In this document: positions 8,816 to 16,018 of the stretch, piece after piece | How positions within the stretch are numbered: the stretch's first letter is position 1 | How the letters are laid out: the number at the start of each line of letters is the position of its first letter | Source of the DNA: JBBSAT01 sp046351235 | GTDB taxonomy: Bacteria; Myxococcota_A; Polyangia; Polyangiales; Sandaracinaceae | Direction of reading: 5' to 3' | Assembly (NCBI GenBank): GCA_046351235.1 | Contig: JAXLYV010000002.1 | Span: 806,001-870,000, forward strand | DNA: 64,000 bases | Program-made: the position numbers and the translations under genes | The notes under the pieces: model-generated | What the model was told of the DNA's origin: nothing | The model's database searches: none | Seen by the model: the letters and a program-made list of their open reading frames with translations, nothing else

Positions 8816-9301
8816 ATGAGCGCTCCCGTGATTCGTCCCATCGAGCCGCGCGACGATGCCGCCGTCGCGGCGATCATCCGCAGCGTGATGACGAGCTACG
8901 GCGCGAGCGGCCCCGGCTTCGCGATCCACGATGCCGAGGTCGGCGGCATGAGCGCCGCGTACGCACGCCCGGGGGCCGCCTACTTCGTCGTGGAGCGCGA
9001 GGGCGTCGTGCTCGGCGGCGCCGGCATCGCGCCGCTCGACGGCGGCGACGCGAGCACGTGCGAGCTGCGCAAGATGTACTTCCTGCCGGAGGCACGCGGC
9101 CTCGGGCTCGGGCGCGCGATGCTCGAGCGCTGCCTCGAGACCGCGCGCGCGCTCGGCTACCAGCGCTGCTACCTCGAGACGCTGACGGGGATGGACCAGG
9201 CGCAGGCGCTCTACGTGAAGCTCGGCTTCACGCGCATCGCGGGGGCCTGCGGATCCACGGGCCACCACGGGTGCGATCGCTTCTACGAGAAGATGCTGTG
9301 A
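8816..9301 (+). CDS. GNAT family N-acetyltransferase
   Basis: A protein of 161 residues with the GNAT core: IRPIEPRDDAAVAAIIRSVM at the N-terminus, motif A MYFLPEARGLGLGRAMLERC (Q/R-x-x-G-x-G/A loop, acetyl-CoA pyrophosphate binding), then the C-terminal GYQRCYLETLTGMDQAQALY and LYVKLGFTRI. The substrate is unknown; the ending HHGCDRFYEK resembles small-molecule and amino-acid acetyltransferases of the PhnO/YjgM-like group. It is probably co-transcribed with the thioesterase. Confidence 0.88.
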   Translation: MSAPVIRPIEPRDDAAVAAIIRSVMTSYGASGPGFAIHDAEVGGMSAAYARPGAAYFVVEREGVVLGGAGIAPLDGGDASTCELRKMYFLPEARGLGLGRAMLERCLETARALGYQRCYLETLTGMDQAQALYVKLGFTRIAGACGSTGHHGCDRFYEKML

Positions 9302-9353
9302 AGACGCGGCGAGCGTCGTCGACGACGGATGTCCTCGGCGCCATACTCTTCGG

Positions 9354-9506
9354 GTGAGCGACACCTGGCAGTGGGCCGCCGTGGCCGTGATCGAAGGGCT
9401 CGCGCTCCTCTACTTGGCGCGCAAGCTCTTCGGCCCGGTGACCGCGCCCGTGCGGCGCCGGCCCGACGTGCCGGTGAGCGCGCTCGTGCGCAAGCCGAAG
9501 AAGTAG
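9354..9506 (+). CDS. Small membrane protein, 50 aa
   Basis: A short frame starting at GTG 9354 and ending at 9506. It codes for one hydrophobic helix, WQWAAVAVIEGLALLYLARK, followed by a basic tail (RRRPDVP, VRKPKK). G/C at nearly all third positions and the inside-positive tail support a real single-span protein with the C-terminus in the cytoplasm. There is no known family. It sits between the GNAT gene and the photolyase, 52 nt after the GNAT stop and 55 nt before the photolyase ATG, all on the same strand. Confidence 0.55.
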   Translation: MSDTWQWAAVAVIEGLALLYLARKLFGPVTAPVRRRPDVPVSALVRKPKK

Positions 9507-9561
9507 CGCGCGGCCTCGCGGCGGCTGGCGGAAGGCGCCCCTTCGGACAACGTTCGCACCG

Positions 9562-11070
9562 ATGAGCAAGTCTCGAGGCTCGGTTCCCCCGACCCGCATC
9601 TCGATCCTGCGCGACACCGAGCCGCGCGCGGGTGGCGCGTACGTCCTCTACTGGATGACGGCGGCGCGCCGCATCTCCTACAACTTCGCGCTCGAGCGCG
9701 CGGTGCACTGGGCGCGCGAGCTCGGCAAGGGGCTCGTGGTCCTCGAGCCGCTCCGCATCGGCTATCCGTGGGCGAGCGATCGCTTCCACGCCTTCGTGAT
9801 GGACGGCATGCGCGACAACGAGGCCGCGCTCTCCGGCTCGGGCGCGCTCTACCATCCCTACGTCGAGCCCGAGGCAGGGGCCGGCAAGGGGCTCGTCGAG
9901 GAGCTCGCGAAGGACGCGTGCGTCGTCGTCACCGACGAAGCGCCGTTCTTCTTCCTCCCGCGGATGCTCGCCGCGACTTCGCCACGCATCCCGGTGCGCT
10001 TCGAGGCCATCGACGGCAACGGCCTCGTTCCGCTGCGCGCGGTGACGCAGTCGTTCACCTTCGCGCACCAGTTCCGCCGCTTCGTCCAGAAGACGATCCG
10101 CCCGCACCTCGAAGTGCTGCCCGCCTCCGACCCGCTGCGCGGCGCGGAGCTCGTGCCCGTCGCGTTGCCGCGGGCGGTCTCCGAGCGCTGGCCGCGCGTG
10201 CCGGCCTCCGATCTCGCGGCGCCTGCCGCGCTCGTGTCTCGCCTCGCGATCGATCACCGCGTGCCCATCGTGGAGGACCGCGGCGGCCACGCGTTCGCGC
10301 ACAAGCGCCTCGCCGCCTTCGTGCGCTCGCGCCTCTCGGCCTACCACGAGGACCGCAGCCATCCCGACGACGGCGCGGCGAGCGGCCTCTCGTTCCACCT
10401 GCACTTCGGTCACCTCTCGGCGCACGAGATCTTCGCGTCGCTCGCTCGCCACACCGACTGGTCGAGCGAAAAGCTCGGCGCGAAGGCGCACGGGCGGCGC
10501 GAGGGCTTCTGGAACCTGAGTGACGCGGCCGACGCGTACCTCGACGAGCTCGTGACGTGGCGCGAGCTCGGCCTGGCCCGCGCGAGCCGCGGGCGCGACA
10601 CGATCGGCTGGGCGGATCTGCCGGCGTTCGCGCGCACCACGCTCGAAGCGCACGCGTCCGATCCGCGCCCGCACGCCTACGACCTCGGGACGCTCGAAGA
10701 AGGCCGCACGCACGATCCGGTGTGGAACGCCACGATGCGCCAGCTCCGCGAGGAGGGCCGCATCCAGAACTACCTGCGCATGCTCTGGGGCAAGAAGATC
10801 CTCGAGTGGAGCCGGCGCCCGGAGGACGCGCTCGAGACGATGGTCACGCTCAACGATCGCTGGTCGGTCGATGGGCGCGACCCGAGCTCGTACACCAACA
10901 TCGGGTGGGTGCTCGGCCTCTACGATCGCCCTTGGGCGCCGGAACGACCGATCTTCGGGATGGTCCGATACATGAGCTCCGATGCGGCGATGAAGAAGCT
11001 CCGCATGAAGGAGTGGATGGCGCGCTGGGGCGAGAAGGGCACCTCGCAGCGCTCGCTCGCGCTCGACTGA
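9562..11070 (+). CDS. phr: Class II CPD photolyase
   Basis: A protein of 502 residues. The N-terminal photolyase alpha/beta domain includes GGAYVLYWMTAARRISYNFA. The C-terminal FAD-binding helical domain carries class II hallmarks: LWGKKILEWS, NDRWSVDGRDPSSYTNIGW and RPWAPERPIFGMVRYMS. Class II enzymes use blue light and reduced FAD to split cyclobutane pyrimidine dimers in DNA. The length fits the family (450-510 residues), and the class-specific WGKKILEW and DGRDP segments separate it from class I phrB and cryptochromes. It appears to be complete. Confidence 0.93.
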   Translation: MSKSRGSVPPTRISILRDTEPRAGGAYVLYWMTAARRISYNFALERAVHWARELGKGLVVLEPLRIGYPWASDRFHAFVMDGMRDNEAALSGSGALYHPYVEPEAGAGKGLVEELAKDACVVVTDEAPFFFLPRMLAATSPRIPVRFEAIDGNGLVPLRAVTQSFTFAHQFRRFVQKTIRPHLEVLPASDPLRGAELVPVALPRAVSERWPRVPASDLAAPAALVSRLAIDHRVPIVEDRGGHAFAHKRLAAFVRSRLSAYHEDRSHPDDGAASGLSFHLHFGHLSAHEIFASLARHTDWSSEKLGAKAHGRREGFWNLSDAADAYLDELVTWRELGLARASRGRDTIGWADLPAFARTTLEAHASDPRPHAYDLGTLEEGRTHDPVWNATMRQLREEGRIQNYLRMLWGKKILEWSRRPEDALETMVTLNDRWSVDGRDPSSYTNIGWVLGLYDRPWAPERPIFGMVRYMSSDAAMKKLRMKEWMARWGEKGTSQRSLALD

Positions 11071-11107
11071 CGGCAGCACCGCGAGCGCGCGTGTTAGCGT
11101 GGAGCGC

Positions 11108-11530
11108 ATGAACCGCCTCGCTGCGCTCCCTCTCCTCCTCGCGCCGTTCGCGCTCACCGGCTGCCCGCACACGATGGATCGGCAGACGACCCTGCCGCGC
11201 CTGCGCACGGCGATCGACGGCGAGGTCACCGACGCGACGACGCTCGAGGACCACAACCAGCTCGTCGAGGACATCGTGCAGAGCGGCGTGCTCGAGGGGA
11301 TGTTCGAGTCGGAGGTCGAGCAGGCGCTCGGCCGCGGCCAGGACTGCGGCACACGCGACGTCTGCGCGCAGCACGGCTTCCGCGGCTCGGACTGGACCTA
11401 CGAGGTCGGCCACGCCCCGGGCGATCCGAGCCTGCCGGCCGGGCCCACGCTCGTCGTCGGCTTCGATCGCACGGGGCGCGTCGACAACACCTACTACCAG
11501 GTGCGTCGCGGCCCCGCGTCGCACCCTTGA
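11108..11530 (+). CDS. Small lipoprotein, possible BamE/SmpA-like fold
   Basis: 140 residues with a lipoprotein signal (MNRLAALPLLLAPFALTGC, Cys 19). The body has a short helical region LVEDIVQSGVLEGMFESEVEQALGR followed by WTYEVGH and LVVGFDRTGRVDNTYYQV. The order helix, G-M-x-x-x-x-V-x-x-x-L-G, W-x-Y, then a strand with F-D-x-x-G-x-V is that of SmpA/OmlA (BamE) domains, which bind at the outer membrane. Similarity is by pattern only, and the paired Cys (DCGTRDVC) are unusual. I start at ATG 11108, not GTG 11099. Confidence 0.6.
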   Translation: MNRLAALPLLLAPFALTGCPHTMDRQTTLPRLRTAIDGEVTDATTLEDHNQLVEDIVQSGVLEGMFESEVEQALGRGQDCGTRDVCAQHGFRGSDWTYEVGHAPGDPSLPAGPTLVVGFDRTGRVDNTYYQVRRGPASHP

Positions 11531-11540
11531 GCGCCCCGGC

Positions 11541-13484
11541 TCAAGGGCTCGTCGCCGTCACGTCCTCGAGCACCGGGGCCTCGCCCTGCACGACGCGATA
11601 GCGGTGCCCCGCCACGACGTGGAACGCCTGCGTCGGTAGGCCCGGCGCGGGCCAGCGGATCTCCACGTCCGCCTCGCGCCCGGTGCCGAGGCCGAAGTGC
11701 TGCACGAGATCGTCCTGCGCCGAGTAGTGGCCGTGGCCGCCCTCGACGTCGTGGCGCTGCGTGACGCCGTCGATGGTGAGCGCGACGCGCGCGCCGATCG
11801 CCGGGCGATTCGCCGTCGTGCCGACGAGGTGCAGCTGGATGAAGTTGCCGCCGATCACGTTCCGGAAGTAACGGATCTGCTGGGTCGGGTAGCAGTCGTC
11901 CGGCGCTGTCGCGTCGCAGCGCGCGCGCGAGTGGCCGACCACCACGTCGAGGTCCCCGTCGCGATCGAAGTCGGCGACGCCGATGCCGTGGCTGCGGTGG
12001 TGATCGATGCCCTGCGCGATCGGCACGCTCTCGAAGTGCAGCGCGCTCGTCTGGTGCACGAGGACGCCGTGGTTGCCCGCGTAGTCGCTCATGCCGAAGT
12101 AGAGGTCGAGCCAGCCGTCGTTGTCGAAGTCGAAGATCGCCCCCGACATGATCCCTTCGTTCCAGCCGTTGGGATCGTCGTGCGGGATCACGATGCCCAT
12201 CGCGTCGCGGCCCGGACGATCGAAGGTGACGTCGTGCTGGCCGTCGTTGACGAGAAGCTCCGCGTGGTCGGAGTTGTCGCCGGCCCACCAGTGCTGGATC
12301 TCGCTCGTGAGCAGGTCGAGGTCGCCGTCGTTGTCGACGTCGCCGCACATCGTGGCGCCGCTGTTGCCGCCGAGCCGGAAGGCGTGCGTGTCCGTGCTCG
12401 GGTCCCACTGCGCGGGCGAGGGGCACTGGAGCACGGGTCGCGGGTTGGCGGGGCAGCCGGCCGAGGTCGGCGTGCTCTGGCAGAAGCAGAGCGCGAACTG
12501 GTTGTCGGTCCAGTCCATCTCGTCGTCGTAGGCGTAGCCGGACGCGACCGAGCGGTTGGTGTACGTGACGGGCCCCGTGCCCTCGCGCGTCGCCTGCCAC
12601 AAGTGGTTCGGTGCGCGCCCGTAGGACGCGGCGAGCAGATCGGGAAGGCCGTCGTCGTTCAGGTCGCACGCGTTCGCCGACCACGCGCGCGGGTGGCCCA
12701 GCCCCGCGTCGATGTCGTCGATGCGGATCCAGTCCTGCGTCAGGACGCCGCTCGGTGTCGTGACGTCGTGGAAGCCACCGGCGCCGTCGTTCTCGTAGAG
12801 GCGGCTCGTCACGAGGAACGAGCCGCTGGTCGTGGTGAAGCCGTATTCCGAGACGAAGAGATCGAGATCCCCGTCCACGTCGTAGTCCACGAACGAGGCG
12901 CCGGAGGGGGAGTCGGTGAGCTCGCCGATGACCTCGTCGATGGGGCGCACGATGGTCGTCTCGGGCGCGAGCGAGAAGGTGTGATCGGCGTTCTGCAGCA
13001 CGAGCTCGCTGTGCTCGTTGCCGTTGTTCGTCGGATTCTCGGTCGAGACGCCGAGGTAGGCATCGAGATCGCCGTCGCCGTCCACGTCGCCGAAGACCGC
13101 CACGTCGACGGGCCGCTCCTGCGCATCGCCGGAGCGCCGTGCGAGGATGTGGCTCTCGGCCGTGACGTCCACGAAGCTGCCGTGCTGATCGTTGCGCAAG
13201 AGGCGCGACCATCGGAGGCCGTCGCCGACGACCGCGCGACCGTTGAGCACGAAGAGATCGGTCCAGCCGTCGCCGTCGTAGTCGATCGCGTGGATGCGCG
13301 TCCCGAGCGCACCGTCGAGCCCGACGTCGTGGGTGTGCTCCTCGAAGGCCTGCATGCCCAGCGCCCAGCGTGTCCCGGGCCCGGCGATGATCGGGATGGT
13401 CGGGGTGGTAGCCGCGGGCGTGCCGCAGGAGGGGACGAGAACGAAGAGACAAGCGAGGCGGAGGGCACGGCGCATGGGCGCCAT
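11541..13484 (-). CDS. CRTAC1/VCBS (FG-GAP repeat) lipoprotein with ASPIC/UnbV tail
   Basis: 647 residues. It has a lipoprotein signal (LACLFVLVPSC) and then at least seven FG-GAP/VCBS calcium-loop repeats: DYDGDGWTDLFVLNG, DVDGDGDLDAYLG, DYDVDGDLDLFVSE, DLNDDGLPDLLAA, DVDNDGDLDLLTSE, DFDNDGWLDLYFG and DFDRDGDLDVVVGH. These form a seven-bladed integrin-like propeller. The C-terminus has the ASPIC/UnbV module (ANRPAIGARVALTIDG through RWPAPGLPTQAFHVVAGHRY). Such CRTAC1-type proteins are extracellular or outer-membrane binding proteins; the ligand is unknown. An ATG three codons inside is an alternative start. It follows the MopE-repeat gene by 30 nt on the same strand, suggesting an operon. 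Confidence 0.85.
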   Translation of the reverse strand: MAPMRRALRLACLFVLVPSCGTPAATTPTIPIIAGPGTRWALGMQAFEEHTHDVGLDGALGTRIHAIDYDGDGWTDLFVLNGRAVVGDGLRWSRLLRNDQHGSFVDVTAESHILARRSGDAQERPVDVAVFGDVDGDGDLDAYLGVSTENPTNNGNEHSELVLQNADHTFSLAPETTIVRPIDEVIGELTDSPSGASFVDYDVDGDLDLFVSEYGFTTTSGSFLVTSRLYENDGAGGFHDVTTPSGVLTQDWIRIDDIDAGLGHPRAWSANACDLNDDGLPDLLAASYGRAPNHLWQATREGTGPVTYTNRSVASGYAYDDEMDWTDNQFALCFCQSTPTSAGCPANPRPVLQCPSPAQWDPSTDTHAFRLGGNSGATMCGDVDNDGDLDLLTSEIQHWWAGDNSDHAELLVNDGQHDVTFDRPGRDAMGIVIPHDDPNGWNEGIMSGAIFDFDNDGWLDLYFGMSDYAGNHGVLVHQTSALHFESVPIAQGIDHHRSHGIGVADFDRDGDLDVVVGHSRARCDATAPDDCYPTQQIRYFRNVIGGNFIQLHLVGTTANRPAIGARVALTIDGVTQRHDVEGGHGHYSAQDDLVQHFGLGTGREADVEIRWPAPGLPTQAFHVVAGHRYRVVQGEAPVLEDVTATSP

Positions 13485-13514
13485 GCTACCGCGAGCGCCC
13501 GCCCGCTGCCGTCC

Positions 13515-15440
13515 TCACCGACACGGCACGCGCGCGCCCGCGGTGGGCGAGCCGGGCTCGGTGCAGCGGTTTCCGAGCCCGCTCGCGGTGCACATGCAGT
13601 CGTGCATCGTCGCGACGGCCGCGCTGCACTGCGGCGTTCCCGTGTACTCGAACGCGTCGGCGCAGTCGCCGGAGCAGACGATCGCGATGCCACACGTCGT
13701 GCGCGACGGAGCCCGGTCGCTCGTGCCGCTGCAGTCGTAGTCCCAGCTCGACGGTGTGCAGCTGCCCGCGCAGAGGCACGTGCCGCAGACGCGCACGGTC
13801 GTCCCCGAGGTGCTGCAGGTCGAGATCCCGATGCTGCAGATCGGGTCGGCGAAGTACGCGGTCTGGCCCGGGTGCACGTTCGCGTTCGTGTCGTTGCAGT
13901 CGTCGACCGGAAGGCCGCCGGGCCCCGAGCTGCACACGGTCGTCGGAGAAGGCGCATGCCCATCGCCGTCGACGTCTTCCTCCATCGCGACGCCGCCGGG
14001 GCTCACGCCGTTCGAGCAGTTCGAGTCGACGCGATCGCAGATCTCGGTGGCGCCGGGGTGGATGGAGGCGACGGCGTCGTTGCAGTCGTCGCGCGCGAAG
14101 CCTCCCACGCAGCCCGCGGTCGGCGGTGCGTGCATGTCGCCGTCGCCGTCCTCGTCGCTCGCGGTGGCGCCCCCCGACGAGCAGTCGCTGTCGAGCCCGT
14201 CACAGACCTCGGTCGCGCCCGGGTGGATCGTCGCGTCGGCGTCGCGGCAGTCGATGTCCGCCCCGAGCGGAGCGCGCGCCGTGTAGCCGGGCGGGCACTC
14301 TCCGTGGACGGGCGGGCGGCCGGACGTGCGGCATTGATCGGACATCGCGGCGCTCGCGGCCGGGTAGCCGTCGTCGTCGCCGTCGGCGAAGCAGGGCACC
14401 AGCACGCCGTTGTCGATGACGCCGTCGCAGTCGTCGTCGACGCCGTTGCACGTCTCGGTCGCAGGCAGGATCGAGCAGTCGGTCCAGTGTCCGTTCGAGC
14501 AGTTCTGCGTGCCCGAGCCGCAGCGGCCCGGGAGTGGACAGGGCTGCGAGCCCATGCCGGAGCACGTGCAGAGCGAGGGCGGGTTCGTCATCCCGTCGCA
14601 GTTCTCGTCGCGCGGCGCGCCGCCGTCGGGCGCGTCGCACACCTCGGCGGCGCCAGGGTGGACCATGTTGTCCGCGTCGTCGCAGTCGGTGTGATCGTCG
14701 ACGAAGCCCGCCGGCGCGAAACAGGCCTGCGTCGTGTCGGCGGCGGGGTCGACGTCTCCGTACCCGTCCGCGTCGGCGTCGGCGTAGAAGGTGAGCCGCA
14801 CGCCCTCGTCGGTGGCCGAGTCGCAGTCGTCGTCGACGCCGTTGCAGGCCTCCACCGCGCCCGGGTGGACGGCCGCGCCCATGTCGTTGCAGTCGGTTCC
14901 GCAGCTCGCCGTGCCGCTCGCGTCCACGTTGCAGCAGCGCGCGTCGGGCACGCCGTCCCCGTCGCTGTCCCGGTAGCCGTAGGTCGTCGGGTCGCAGTCC
15001 TCGTCGTGCATGTTCGTGTCGCACGACTCGGCGTTGCCCGGATGCCGGTTCGGGTCGGCGTCGTCGCAGTCGTCGCCGCCGCAATCGATCGAGCGGTGCG
15101 TGTCGCCGTCGGCGTCGGCGGCCGCGCCGCCGCAGCTCGTCGCCACGCAGCGGCCCATGCCCTCGTCGCAGCGCTGCGTGGCCGAGCAGGGCGCGGTCCC
15201 GAGGACGCAGCCGCGCGTGTCCGCTCCGGAGGCGCTGGGGTTGCAGCGCTCGATGCCCGTGCAGTACGCGTGGTCGTCGCAGTCGGCGTCGGATCGGCAG
15301 GCGGCCGGAGCGCCCGAGTCGATCCCCGTGTCGGCCGCCGCGTCGGGCGTGCTCGGCGTCTCGCCCCCTCCGCACCCCGCGACGACGAGCCAGCCGACGA
15401 CCCCCGCGATCCCGGTCGCGCGGCCCATGCGAGATCCCAT
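13515..15440 (-). CDS. MopE-type metal-binding-repeat lipoprotein
   Basis: 641 residues. A clear Shine-Dalgarno GGGAGG stands a few bases before the ATG ending at 15440, which sets the start. Lipobox WLVVAGC is followed by an Asp/Ala linker and a Cys-rich CRSDADCDDHAYCTGIERC block. About seven copies of the MopE module follow, of the form DCDDADPNRHPGNAESCD...DEDCD, including DCNDMGAAVHPGAVEACN and DCRDADATIHPGATEVCD. The module is known from Myxococcus and Methylococcus copper-associated proteins; here it is taken as a surface metal- or calcium-binding repeat, role unproven. The second half (from about residue 560) is Cys-rich with STSGTTVRVCGTCLCAG. Confidence 0.8.
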   Translation of the reverse strand: MGSRMGRATGIAGVVGWLVVAGCGGGETPSTPDAAADTGIDSGAPAACRSDADCDDHAYCTGIERCNPSASGADTRGCVLGTAPCSATQRCDEGMGRCVATSCGGAAADADGDTHRSIDCGGDDCDDADPNRHPGNAESCDTNMHDEDCDPTTYGYRDSDGDGVPDARCCNVDASGTASCGTDCNDMGAAVHPGAVEACNGVDDDCDSATDEGVRLTFYADADADGYGDVDPAADTTQACFAPAGFVDDHTDCDDADNMVHPGAAEVCDAPDGGAPRDENCDGMTNPPSLCTCSGMGSQPCPLPGRCGSGTQNCSNGHWTDCSILPATETCNGVDDDCDGVIDNGVLVPCFADGDDDGYPAASAAMSDQCRTSGRPPVHGECPPGYTARAPLGADIDCRDADATIHPGATEVCDGLDSDCSSGGATASDEDGDGDMHAPPTAGCVGGFARDDCNDAVASIHPGATEICDRVDSNCSNGVSPGGVAMEEDVDGDGHAPSPTTVCSSGPGGLPVDDCNDTNANVHPGQTAYFADPICSIGISTCSTSGTTVRVCGTCLCAGSCTPSSWDYDCSGTSDRAPSRTTCGIAIVCSGDCADAFEYTGTPQCSAAVATMHDCMCTASGLGNRCTEPGSPTAGARVPCR

Positions 15441-15548
15441 TTGCTGCCTCCCACGGCGACGCTGCCAGTGCAGTTCATCGGCAGCCATGGTCATTCTGCC
15501 CGCGCGCCCTCCGCGGCGAGATCGTGGAGCGGGGAAGCCGCTCGGCCC

Positions 15549-15926
15549 TCAGCGCAGCGCGCGGCCGAGCATGATGCCGAGCGCACCGGCGACGAGGCAG
15601 AGCACGATCGTCGCCGCGCCGTAGCCGAGCGCCATCGGCGTCGCGCCGCCGACGCCGAGCCGCAGGAGCTCGAGGTCGAACGACGAGTAGGTCGTGAAAC
15701 CGCCCATCACGCCGACCCCCAGGATGTGGCGGACCTCCACGTCGGCCCAGCGGCGATCGCCCGCGACCTCTACGATCACGCCGAGCAGGAAGCAGCCGAG
15801 CACGTTCACCGCGAACGTCGCCCACGGGAACGCCGGCGGCGTCCAGGGCCCGATCGCGCGCCCGAGCCCGAAGCGCAGCGCGGTGCCGATGGCGCCGCCG
15901 AGCGAGACGAGGAGATAGGCACGCAT
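15549..15926 (-). CDS. crcB: Fluoride ion channel CrcB/Fluc
   Basis: 125 residues with four hydrophobic helices. Family motifs are present: VSLGGAIGTALRFGLGR in helix 1, ATFAVNVLGCFLLGV in helix 2 (the conserved Asn lies here) and VMGGFTTYSSFDLE in helix 3 (GGFTTFSTF signature with the Phe/Tyr that line the pore). The protein works as a dual-topology dimer that exports fluoride. The start ATG ends at 15926, and the length equals the family norm. I found no convincing fluoride riboswitch in the 92 nt between it and the divergent MopE gene. Confidence 0.92.
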   Translation of the reverse strand: MRAYLLVSLGGAIGTALRFGLGRAIGPWTPPAFPWATFAVNVLGCFLLGVIVEVAGDRRWADVEVRHILGVGVMGGFTTYSSFDLELLRLGVGGATPMALGYGAATIVLCLVAGALGIMLGRALR

Positions 15927-16018
15927 CGCAGGCACCCTACGCCAGGCCGTTCCACGGGCGCAGTTTTCGTCGCGTGTTCGTGGATCCGCGAGGACGTCGG
16001 TTGGGCTACCGTGGCGCG

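Noticed and set aside
15927..16018. Fluoride riboswitch upstream of crcB
   Set aside because: Looked for the short paired motif expected in the leader; only 92 nt are available and I saw no matching stems.
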